Source: Fluviispira multicolorata
GTDB taxonomy: Bacteria > Bdellovibrionota_B > Oligoflexia > Silvanigrellales > Silvanigrellaceae
DNA: 64,000 bases
Assembly (NCBI RefSeq): GCF_009208585.1
Contig: NZ_WFLN01000004.1
Span: forward strand, 248,001-312,000
Direction: 5' to 3'
Each line of letters begins with the position of its first letter. The stretch's first letter is position 1. A program made the position numbers and the translations under genes. Below are positions 27,133 through 35,358 of this stretch, one piece after another. Below the pieces are notes generated by a model. That model saw nothing but the letters and a program-made list of their open reading frames with translations. It was not told where the DNA came from and ran no database searches.

Positions 27133-28629
27133 ATGAAAGCAGCTATCGTTGGTGCTGGAGTTGGAGGATTAACAACTGCAGCCCATTTAGCAAAAATGGG
27201 TGTTGATGTTGATGTTTATGATATGGGTGCATTTGCTGGTGGCAAAATGTATAAATACACAAACAATGAAGGGCTCACTTGGGACACAGGTCCAACACTT
27301 ATTTCTTTGCCAGATCAAATAAAAAAAACTTTTTCAGAGTTAAATTTAAACCCTCCAGAACTCTTAACTTTGAATGAAGGAAGCCACCTATTATTTGCTG
27401 ATGGAACAGATTGGCATCTTCCAATTGGCAAAGATTCTCTTATTTCATATTTTAAAAAAAAAGATTATTTACTTTCACAACAATTAAATACATCTCTTAA
27501 AATTGCAAAATCAATTTTTGAATTTGCAGATAATTTTATTTTCAATGAAGAACCTCCAACAGTATTATCACTAGGTTTAAAATCAATGGCTTCGGGCGTT
27601 GTTTTTCAGCATCCAAAAACAATGCTAAGAGTTTACTCACAGGTAATTGATTCTCTTTTTACAAATAATAATATGCGTGAGTTTTTTTATCATTTTGCAA
27701 GTTATATTGGCGTTCAACCATCGGTAGCGCCAGGTGCTATTTTAAGTATTGCACATGTTGAACTCGGTTCTGATATTGTTTTTCCAAAAGGAGGTATTTA
27801 TTCTATTGCAAAAAGCTTATATGATGCCGCTATAAAATATAATGCTAATTTTAGTTATCAAACAAAAGTAACAAAAGCAATTCCTCTAGGAAATGAATTT
27901 AAAAATAGAGGATGGCAACTTTATTTTCAAAGAGATAAACATGAGGAGACAAAAAAATATGACATTCTCATTTCAAATGGAGATCCTTATGTTGCTAGCC
28001 AAAATTGGATTGAAAGTGAGTTTATTAATAAGTTACTGAATAATAAGTTAACAAATAAACTCTTACGACCATCTGAAAGTCAATTTGTTATTCTCTTTGA
28101 TTGGAAAGATCATACAGAAATTTCTCATCACACAAAAATATTTCCAAAAAGTTGGAATCAAAGTTTTTATGAGGTTGGAGTTGAATTAAAAATACCTGAA
28201 GATCCTTGTATTTATTTAGTTTGGCCACATGCTACGGATAAAAATATTTCACCTCGCATATTATTTATTTCTGCAATGGCTCCTAATCTTGCATCTGGTC
28301 ACAGTTGGGATGAAAAATCTTCTTTAATTTATACAAATAAAATTTTAGATATTTGCAGAAAGCGAATAAATTTATCATTTAATGGAGAAGTTTTTAAAAC
28401 AATTTCTCCATTAGAATTACACGAGCGCACACAAAGTTTGATGGGAGGAATTTACAGCGCAACAAGTGCTCAATTCCGCCCCATGTCTTTTCATTTCTCA
28501 GGAGAATCTAAGGTCGAAAGTCTTTTTTTTGTTGGTGCTGGTATTCATCCAGGTGCTGGTGTTACAATGGTTATGAAATCATCTGAACGTATTATAAAAC
28601 GCATTCAAAAAAAATATAAATTAGGATAG
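27133..28629 (+). CDS. Carotenoid desaturase/isomerase family flavoprotein (CrtI/CrtD-like)
   Basis: A 498-residue FAD-dependent amine-oxidoreductase-like enzyme. It opens with the dinucleotide-binding motif VGAGVGGLTTAAHLA and contains WDTGPTLISLPDQI, PKGGIYSIAKSLYDAA and the C-terminal FFVGAGIHPGAGVTMVMKSSE signature shared by CrtI, CrtN and CrtD. The similar gene at 32428 is the better CrtI candidate, so this copy may act later, for example as the 3,4-desaturase CrtD that follows a CrtC hydratase. That split is inferred from gene partners. An AAGGAG ribosome site precedes the ATG; the next gene starts five bases after the stop. Confidence 0.85.
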   Translation: MKAAIVGAGVGGLTTAAHLAKMGVDVDVYDMGAFAGGKMYKYTNNEGLTWDTGPTLISLPDQIKKTFSELNLNPPELLTLNEGSHLLFADGTDWHLPIGKDSLISYFKKKDYLLSQQLNTSLKIAKSIFEFADNFIFNEEPPTVLSLGLKSMASGVVFQHPKTMLRVYSQVIDSLFTNNNMREFFYHFASYIGVQPSVAPGAILSIAHVELGSDIVFPKGGIYSIAKSLYDAAIKYNANFSYQTKVTKAIPLGNEFKNRGWQLYFQRDKHEETKKYDILISNGDPYVASQNWIESEFINKLLNNKLTNKLLRPSESQFVILFDWKDHTEISHHTKIFPKSWNQSFYEVGVELKIPEDPCIYLVWPHATDKNISPRILFISAMAPNLASGHSWDEKSSLIYTNKILDICRKRINLSFNGEVFKTISPLELHERTQSLMGGIYSATSAQFRPMSFHFSGESKVESLFFVGAGIHPGAGVTMVMKSSERIIKRIQKKYKLG

Positions 28630-28634
28630 TTGTT

Positions 28635-29180
28635 ATGAGTATTGAAACTATGAGTTGTTTCTTTCTTATTCTCTTTACCATTGTTGCAACTGTTGATGGG
28701 CTTTACTTTCATCTTTATAAATATCGTTTATACGAAAAGCCAGAATCGCAAAAGGAACATGCACTCCACACATGGAATTCATTTTTATTTCCTTTCACTG
28801 TTTTTTTTCTTTTTGCAGAAAATTTTTCAGGAATATTTCTATGGATAGCAGTTATACTCACTTTTGTAACTTTAATAATTGAATTTTGTGATGTTTTTGA
28901 AGAAAAGAAAAGCAGACAAGCATTAGGCGGGCTGACAAGTTTAGAGTATTCCATGCATTTTGGTATGGCAGGCTTACGCGCTGTCTTTACGACTCTAATT
29001 CTAGCAAATAAACCTTGGTTTGCCTGGTCATTTACAGGACCACTTTTGCTTTATAACTACTCAAATTATGTGCGCTTTATCGGTTATTCAATTGCTTTTG
29101 TTGGAATCCCCATTTTTATACTGCATTTTATGTTAATGTTAAAAACAAAGAAAAATATTTTGAAATCAATACCTAGTTAA
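28635..29180 (+). CDS. Small polytopic membrane protein in the carotenoid cluster
   Basis: A 181-residue membrane protein, not recognised, with about five helices (residues 7-26, 48-64, 67-87, 105-122 and 143-166). It carries conserved-looking polar residues at or near membrane faces: Asp21 and His26 after helix 1, Glu41, His42 and His45 in the first loop, Glu83 and Asp86 after helix 3, and Glu104 and His108 before helix 4. The spread of His and acidic residues is reminiscent of membrane metal or heme enzymes, but no known motif fits exactly. It lies five bases after the desaturase and 26 before the GGPP synthase, so a role in carotenoid modification is plausible. Confidence 0.6.
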   Translation: MSIETMSCFFLILFTIVATVDGLYFHLYKYRLYEKPESQKEHALHTWNSFLFPFTVFFLFAENFSGIFLWIAVILTFVTLIIEFCDVFEEKKSRQALGGLTSLEYSMHFGMAGLRAVFTTLILANKPWFAWSFTGPLLLYNYSNYVRFIGYSIAFVGIPIFILHFMLMLKTKKNILKSIPS

Positions 29181-29206
29181 GGTTAAGAAATTTTTGGAGA
29201 GAACAA

Positions 29207-30355
29207 TTGCCTCAGAGTAAAAGCACAAGACATATTGTTATGCGAGATTATCAATATTTCTCAATGAGACTCAATCATTTTTTTGATAAACTTGAGAATG
29301 ACATAGATAAAATATCTCAAAATCAATTTGTAAACTTAGGTATAAAAGAAAGTCTACTAGAGTTGACTCTCTCTTCATTAAACTCTAAAGCAAAGAGAAT
29401 TCGCCCTTTAATGTGTTCATGGATGCTAAGAAATTTTTATTTAAAAGAAGATTTTTTAAAAGATTACGGAGAGATTGAAAAAAAGAGCAGATCTGTCATT
29501 GAGAATTGTATGAAAGTTCTCTTGAGTGTTGAAATCCTACACTGTGCAAGCCTAATAATTGATGACATAGAAGATGGGAGTTTAGAAAGGCGTGGTCAGC
29601 AAGCTCTTTATGTTCAATATGGTATGCCAAATACTTTAAATACTGGAACGTGGATGTATTTTTTAGCAATTAAAAATCTACCATTAACAATGCAACCCAT
29701 AGCTATAAATACTCTTTATGATTGTCATGTTGGACAAGCTTTAGATTTAAGCAATACAAATAAAAAGTTTATTGAATCGCTTTTTTTTGGCAACTCAGAG
29801 CAGCGTTGGGAGTTTTATAATAAATGTGCTGAATTAAAAACGGCACGTTTACTTCAGTTTTCAGTTGAGTGTTTAAGTCGTATTATTAAAATAGATAAAA
29901 GCAGCTCTCAAGCCATTCATACACTAATTAGAAACTATGGACTCTCCTTTCAAATTTATGATGATATTAAAAATCTATTACCTGAAATGAGCGGTAGTAA
30001 ATCTCTTGAGGATCTTAATTCTGGTCTGCGTAGCGCACTTTCACTGGCATTTCTCGATTTTCTTTCTCCTCTTGAAAAGCAAAGCGCATATAATGCTTTT
30101 TTAAAAAATCAATTTTCTGACTTTATGCTTTCTCATGTTAAATTTAAGTCGAGTTTAGAGCTATGCTTCCAAAAAGCTCAGAGTTATTTAGAAAAATCCT
30201 CTCTTTTATTAGATTCTGTTTCCTGTCATAAAAAATCACGAGAATACATTCATCTTATTCTTGAAGTTCCTTTGGATAATATCAAAATAAGTGTATCTAA
30301 AGTAAAGCGAGATCATCACAGGAATACATCTGAATTGCAGAGTTTAATTTTATGA
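29207..30355 (+). CDS. crtE: Geranylgeranyl diphosphate synthase, eukaryote-like sequence features
   Basis: Trans-isoprenyl diphosphate synthase making the C20 precursor of phytoene. The KRIRP motif is at residues 63-67; the first Asp-rich motif DDIED at 119-123 is followed by GSLERRG and an ALYVQYGMPNTLNT stretch. The second Asp-rich motif is FQIYDDIKNL. The DDIED...RRG...YG.P.T.N pattern and the DDxxN second motif are closer to fungal and animal (type III) GGPP synthases than to typical bacterial CrtE/IspA. At 382 residues it is long for the family. The start is TTG at 29207 behind GGAGA; ATG at 29240 is an alternative. The stop overlaps the next gene by four bases. Confidence 0.85.
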   Translation: MPQSKSTRHIVMRDYQYFSMRLNHFFDKLENDIDKISQNQFVNLGIKESLLELTLSSLNSKAKRIRPLMCSWMLRNFYLKEDFLKDYGEIEKKSRSVIENCMKVLLSVEILHCASLIIDDIEDGSLERRGQQALYVQYGMPNTLNTGTWMYFLAIKNLPLTMQPIAINTLYDCHVGQALDLSNTNKKFIESLFFGNSEQRWEFYNKCAELKTARLLQFSVECLSRIIKIDKSSSQAIHTLIRNYGLSFQIYDDIKNLLPEMSGSKSLEDLNSGLRSALSLAFLDFLSPLEKQSAYNAFLKNQFSDFMLSHVKFKSSLELCFQKAQSYLEKSSLLLDSVSCHKKSREYIHLILEVPLDNIKISVSKVKRDHHRNTSELQSLIL

Positions 30356-32415
30356 ACATTTTAGAAATAGAAAAAGCTGAAATTGCAAAAATTGAATACC
30401 CAGCTCCTTTTCTATTGTCTAAATTTTTAAAAAATATTTGTTATGAATGGTTGTATTTTGAAATTACCTATGAAAATCAGCATATATTATGTATATTGAG
30501 TACATATGATCCTTTTACAGAGCATAATTATGAAAATATACCTGCGACGGTTTATTTAACTTGGTACGAAGATAATAACTTACTTGCATATTCATACACT
30601 GTATTTTCAAATTCTGAACGAGAGCACTTTGAGAATAAAATTGAAAGTTGGTTGAACGGAACAGATAAATATTTAGAATTTATATTGCCTTGTCATTCTT
30701 TAAAAAAAATAATTAAATTTTCTATAATCAATCCATTCAAATCATATAATAAAAATGATATATCTGTGAAGAAATTAGAAGGGTGTTCTAAAAAGCATTT
30801 TTGGCAATTATTAACCCATTCATTAAAAATAGATGGAAGTATCAGTACAGTTGAAGTTACAAAAGATGATTTAAAATACTGTTGTGAAAGATATTCATTT
30901 TTTTATGATAAATATCTACAAAATAAGCTTTTATTTCAATCCGCAAAGCGTATCCAATTTAGGGAAGCTAAATTATATTTTGATCATAATGCAGGAACAG
31001 AGAAGCTATCAAAATTAAAAAATAATTGGTTTTGGTGGCACTGCGAAAAAGAAAATTCTTGGGAAGTTTGTTATTATTTTCCAAAATATGAAAAAGCATT
31101 TTATGTAAATCAAGAATTAGGTGAACAAAATGCTATCATTTTAGAAACAAAAACTACTGAGATTGTCGTTAAATATGCTAAATCATGTTTTTTCCTAAAA
31201 TATCCAGAAAAAATTTCTTCTCCTTTGTTTGGGGAAGTTTGTTTAAACCTTAAAATTGAATCAGCGCCTTTTTATTTTAGAGTCAGAGGGTTGGATAAAT
31301 TTAATATAACTTTGGAAATATTAAATCCAAATAACATTGCAAAAAAAATCACTCAAATACTTATGGGAGCGAGAAAAATTTTCTTTAAAAGTTCTCATGT
31401 CCAATTAGATGATTTTCAATGTTTTCATTCATTAGAATATATTTGCAAAAATATCACAAAAAATAATGGTAAATCATTTTATCTTGCTTCTCATGTGCTG
31501 TTAAAGGAACAAAGAAATTCTGCATATTTTATTTATGCTCTCTGTCGACTTATAGATGATGCAACAGATGAGTTTGTTAAAATTCCAAACCTTCGCAATG
31601 CCTTACAAGGGGCAAGTTTTTCAAATAAATTTTTAAGTGTTTTATGGGGAAAGGATTCTTTGGTAGCAGCCCATTTTTTATTGCAAGTTAAAGAACGTAT
31701 TTCTTTCTGTCTATTTATGATTATTGACTTAAAATCCGCGGAAAACTTTGTTTTTGAGGCGCGTAGAAAAGTCATTGAATTTAACTTAGAAAAAAAGCAT
31801 TTTGAGGAGCTTATTATTGGTCAAAAAATGGATGAAAATTTTTCTCAACCACAAAACTTTAATGATTTTTATTTATATTGTTATCGAGTAGCTGGTGTTG
31901 TTGGACATATAATGGCAAAAATATTTAAAGTATCTCAAACAAATGATGCATCTGTAGCTGCGGAACATTTGGGTATTGCAATGCAGATAACAAATATATT
32001 AAGAGATATAAAACAAGATTTTGAAAATGGTCGAGTTTATATTCCAAAATCTTACTGTGAATATTATAATATAAAAATTGATAACAACTTCTTTTCAGAG
32101 AATAATAATTTAAAAAATTTATATTTTATAGATGATCTTTCCAATCAGGCAATAAATTATTATATAAGTGCTTATCAAGGAATTAAAAGTATTCCAACTC
32201 TTCGAGCGCGTTTTTGTGTTCGCCTTATGCTTGCAATCTACGGGTCAATATTAGGTAAAATTTTAATTGATAAACAAAATATTTTAAAACAGAGAACTGT
32301 TATTTCAAAAATAACAAGAATTTTTATCTTTTTTAAAATAATTTTAGGATTTTCTCCTATTAAGGTTGCAAAATTAGATAAAAATTTTAGAGTAGATAGA
32401 ACTGTCATTTTGTGA
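30352..32415 (+). CDS. crtB: CrtC-like carotenoid hydratase domain fused to phytoene synthase
   Basis: A 687-residue two-domain protein. Residues 1-345 resemble the hydroxyneurosporene synthase/carotenoid 1,2-hydratase CrtC: YEWLYFEITY at 31-40 fits the family EWWYF start, and YFDHNAG at 209-215 with a following W-rich strand fits YHDHNWG. Residues 357-687 are phytoene synthase with LCRLIDDATDE (402-406 metal-binding Asp-rich motif) and the second motif ILRDIKQDFENGRVYIP. In CrtC the HNW tryptophan is thought important; here it is Ala214. The ATG overlaps the upstream stop by four bases, and crtI follows 12 bases later. The synthase half is certain, the CrtC half probable. Confidence 0.82.
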   Translation: MNILEIEKAEIAKIEYPAPFLLSKFLKNICYEWLYFEITYENQHILCILSTYDPFTEHNYENIPATVYLTWYEDNNLLAYSYTVFSNSEREHFENKIESWLNGTDKYLEFILPCHSLKKIIKFSIINPFKSYNKNDISVKKLEGCSKKHFWQLLTHSLKIDGSISTVEVTKDDLKYCCERYSFFYDKYLQNKLLFQSAKRIQFREAKLYFDHNAGTEKLSKLKNNWFWWHCEKENSWEVCYYFPKYEKAFYVNQELGEQNAIILETKTTEIVVKYAKSCFFLKYPEKISSPLFGEVCLNLKIESAPFYFRVRGLDKFNITLEILNPNNIAKKITQILMGARKIFFKSSHVQLDDFQCFHSLEYICKNITKNNGKSFYLASHVLLKEQRNSAYFIYALCRLIDDATDEFVKIPNLRNALQGASFSNKFLSVLWGKDSLVAAHFLLQVKERISFCLFMIIDLKSAENFVFEARRKVIEFNLEKKHFEELIIGQKMDENFSQPQNFNDFYLYCYRVAGVVGHIMAKIFKVSQTNDASVAAEHLGIAMQITNILRDIKQDFENGRVYIPKSYCEYYNIKIDNNFFSENNNLKNLYFIDDLSNQAINYYISAYQGIKSIPTLRARFCVRLMLAIYGSILGKILIDKQNILKQRTVISKITRIFIFFKIILGFSPIKVAKLDKNFRVDRTVIL

Positions 32416-32427
32416 AAAAGGTAAATT

Positions 32428-33969
32428 ATGAGTCTATTTGATGTAGCTATTGTGGGCGCTGGCTTTGGAGGGCTGTCATCAGCCTTAACCCTACAAAGCA
32501 TGGGGATGTCTGTTATTTTAATAGAATCCCTCGATAAAGTAGGTGGGCGTGCCTATGTTGAAGAACATCAGGGTTATCGTTTTGATAGAGGACCATCTAT
32601 TATCACAGCACCCTTTTTAATTGATGATATTTTCCAAATGTCTGGTGCAAAAAGAGAAGATTATTGTCAATTTATTTCGGTTGATCCCTATTATAATGTC
32701 GTTTTCCATGATGGCTCACATATTTCTCATTTTAATTCAAAGCAGAAGTTATTAGAAGAAATTGTGCGTGTCAGCCCTAATGATGTTGAAGGTGTTATTG
32801 CTTTTTTTTCGCACGCAGAAAAAGTATTTCAAAAAGGTTTTATCGAATTGGGTGATAAAAACTTTTCAAATCCAATGAGTATGTTGGGAGTTGCTCCCCA
32901 TTTATTAAAACTGGATGCTATTCGTCCCGTATATTCTCTTGTCTCTCGTTACGTTAAAAGTGAAAAAGTGAGACAGTTTTTAAGTTTTCATCCACTTTTA
33001 ATTGGGGGGAATCCCTTTCGAGCAGCGGGAGTTTACTCTCTTATAAATAGATTAGAAAGAGCATATGGAGTTTATCATCCTGTGGGTGGTATGCATGCTC
33101 TTGCTAGAGCATTTCAAACACGATTTAGAGAATTGGGAGGGGAAGTCTTATTGTCCTCGCCTGTTGAGTCAATTAAAAAAAATCATAATGATCATTTTGA
33201 ATTAAGAACTCCATTTAATATAGTTCGAGCAAAAAAAGTTGTTGCCAATGCCGATATGCATCGTTTTGTGCAAACAGTTTTAAAAGGAACTGCGCAGCCT
33301 AGAAGACTGGCTCGTAAACTAAACCGAGCAGATTACAGTATGTCAGCATTTTTAATGTATTTTGGTACAAATAAACAATGGACACATTTACCGCAGCATA
33401 CAATTGCACTCGGACCACGTTATAAAGAATTACTTGAAGATATATTTACAAAGAAAATAATTTTCGATGATTTTAGTATCTATTTACATATTCCCACACG
33501 CAGTGATCCTTCATTAGCTCCTGAGGGTGGAGAAGTGATTTATGCATTGGTACCCGTTGCGAATCTTGCAAGTGGTACCAATTGGGATGTGTATAAAAAT
33601 GAGTTTGCAAATAAAGTAACAGATATGCTTGAAGAAAAATTCTTACCGGGATTAAAATCTTCAATTGTCGTAAAAAGTATTTTTACCCCTGAAGATTTTA
33701 GCAATACATTGCAAAGTCATTTAGGAAATGCTTTTGGTTTAGAGCCTTGGCTTTTGCAAAGCGCTGGTTTTAGACCTTCAAATAAATCAAAAGAAATTGA
33801 AGGGCTTTATTTTGTAGGGGCAAGCACTCAACCGGGCGCTGGACTTCCTGGAGTTTTTTTAAGTTCACGGATTACCTGTCGTTTACTTGCTCAAGATGAC
33901 GGTATAAAAACAATGCCTTCTCTTTTAGCAAATATTAAAAGTGCCTTTTCTTATGTTAATCCACACTAA
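32428..33969 (+). CDS. crtI: Phytoene desaturase
   Basis: A 513-residue FAD enzyme that introduces double bases... more precisely double bonds into phytoene to give coloured carotenoids. Motifs: IVGAGFGGLSSALTL and VGGRAYVEEHQGYRFDRGPSIIT at the N terminus, the YGVYHPVGGMHALARAF segment near residue 220, and the CrtI signature GLYFVGASTQPGAGLPGVFLSS near the C terminus. This is a closer match to classical bacterial CrtI than the paralogue at 27133. An AAAGG ribosome site precedes the ATG. It ends the core carotenoid genes; a dienelactone hydrolase follows after 44 bases. Confidence 0.93.
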   Translation: MSLFDVAIVGAGFGGLSSALTLQSMGMSVILIESLDKVGGRAYVEEHQGYRFDRGPSIITAPFLIDDIFQMSGAKREDYCQFISVDPYYNVVFHDGSHISHFNSKQKLLEEIVRVSPNDVEGVIAFFSHAEKVFQKGFIELGDKNFSNPMSMLGVAPHLLKLDAIRPVYSLVSRYVKSEKVRQFLSFHPLLIGGNPFRAAGVYSLINRLERAYGVYHPVGGMHALARAFQTRFRELGGEVLLSSPVESIKKNHNDHFELRTPFNIVRAKKVVANADMHRFVQTVLKGTAQPRRLARKLNRADYSMSAFLMYFGTNKQWTHLPQHTIALGPRYKELLEDIFTKKIIFDDFSIYLHIPTRSDPSLAPEGGEVIYALVPVANLASGTNWDVYKNEFANKVTDMLEEKFLPGLKSSIVVKSIFTPEDFSNTLQSHLGNAFGLEPWLLQSAGFRPSNKSKEIEGLYFVGASTQPGAGLPGVFLSSRITCRLLAQDDGIKTMPSLLANIKSAFSYVNPH

Positions 33970-34013
33970 GTCAGTTTTTGTTTTTGTAACTCATATTTCG
34001 AGCAGGAGAGACT

Positions 34014-34874
34014 ATGACTGATCAAAACGAGAAAGAAAATTTAAGTCAATTGAATAGACGTGAATTCGTTATAAAAACAGCTTTAACAACGGGCTATGCA
34101 CTTGCTGTTATGCCTATTGCGCACTCTGCAATTTCGACAAATTTAAGTGGCATTGAGGAAAAGGATGTAATGATACCTGTCGGAAAAGACAATATTCCTG
34201 CTTATCAAGTGATTCCGACAGGAAATGGTCCTTTTCCAGTTTTAGCAATTTGTCATGAAATATTTGGCTTGCATGAACACATTCGTGATGTGTGCCGGAG
34301 GTTTGCAAAGGAAGGTTTCTTCGTCATAGCGCCAAGTCTTTATTATAGACAAGGTGACGTAACAAAATTAAAAGATATTCCTGAGATTATGACTAAAGTG
34401 GTTTCTAAGGTAACTACAAAACAGGTCAATGGCGACATTGATGCTACTTTTGCTTTTATTAAGGCAAATAAAAAAGCAAATATGTCAAAAACTAATATTG
34501 TAGGATTTTGTTGGGGCGGAAAAACTGTGTGGTTATATGCCAGTCACAATCCTAAAATTAAAACGGGTATTGCTTTTTATGGTCCACTCGTAGGAACTTC
34601 GCCTGTGCAGCCGCAAGCAGCTGTTGATATTGCTTCCTCTTTAACTGTTCCTGTTCTTGGTTTGTATGGTGGAAAAGATAAATATATCACTTGGGATCAC
34701 ATTGCTCAAATGGAAAAGATATTAGAGAAAGGCAAAAGTAGTTCAAAAATAATTGTTTATCCTGATGCAGACCACGGTTTTTTTGCTGATTACCGAGAAA
34801 GTTACAATAAGAAAGCAGCTACTGAGGCTCTGGAACAAATGACGATTTGGATAAGAAAGCATAATGGACTATGA
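34014..34874 (+). CDS. Exported dienelactone hydrolase family protein
   Basis: A 286-residue alpha/beta hydrolase. The N terminus has a twin-arginine-like signal (NRREFVIKT, with Arg15 and Arg16, then a hydrophobic stretch ending near AHSA), so it is probably folded before export. The family nucleophile is Cys166 in GFCWGGK, the acid probably in GGKDKYI, and the histidine in DADHGFF. Related proteins hydrolyse cyclic esters, but a secreted form has no obvious pathway here. It follows crtI after 44 bases behind an AGGAGAG site and may be read through from the carotenoid genes. Confidence 0.87.
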   Translation: MTDQNEKENLSQLNRREFVIKTALTTGYALAVMPIAHSAISTNLSGIEEKDVMIPVGKDNIPAYQVIPTGNGPFPVLAICHEIFGLHEHIRDVCRRFAKEGFFVIAPSLYYRQGDVTKLKDIPEIMTKVVSKVTTKQVNGDIDATFAFIKANKKANMSKTNIVGFCWGGKTVWLYASHNPKIKTGIAFYGPLVGTSPVQPQAAVDIASSLTVPVLGLYGGKDKYITWDHIAQMEKILEKGKSSSKIIVYPDADHGFFADYRESYNKKAATEALEQMTIWIRKHNGL

Positions 34875-35358
34875 TTTCAAAGTTTTACTTAAAATGTAAA
34901 TTAAAATTATTACATCGATTAAAAATTAAAACTATATTCTGCATTATCAGTGCTTAAGATTACAATACTGAATTATTTAAACATAAATATATTAATATAT
35001 AATTAATAGTGAAAGAGTGAATTTTATATGATTCAATTTTTATCCAAAATTGAATCATATTTTTGCTTGCATCAAGGAGTATTATTAAAAAAGCACTATA
35101 AGCCTTGAATAATTGAAATTATAATTATTAAAAAGAGAGTAATTCCATTTTTATAAATTATTATTGATTTTAATAATTTGAAATAAATATTGAAATATTA
35201 TAATTTTGTTTTGAAATACAGTTGGTTCTAAAATGAAATAAATTGATAAGAATATACAATAACCTCGCTTTAGTAATTGATTAAATACAAAAAGATTGAT
35301 AGTCCTATTTTAAATAGTAATTATTAAAATTATTATTAAGATTAAAAAGGGATTATTA
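34875..35358. other. 484-base AT-rich intergenic region
   Basis: No gene is supported. It contains a 15-bp perfect hairpin (35026-35060) and, over its last 75 bases, a leader similar to those ahead of the second and third acyltransferase copies. The rest is simple AT-rich sequence. Confidence 0.6.
35026..35064 (+). terminator. Perfect 15-bp hairpin followed by TTTT, possible terminator
   Basis: The arms at 35026-35040 and 35046-35060 are exact reverse complements around the loop TATCC, followed by TTTT. The stem is very AT-rich (three G-C pairs). It may end the transcript of the dienelactone hydrolase run 150 bases upstream or act on either strand, since the stem is also preceded by TTTT-rich sequence. 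Function is uncertain. Confidence 0.45.
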
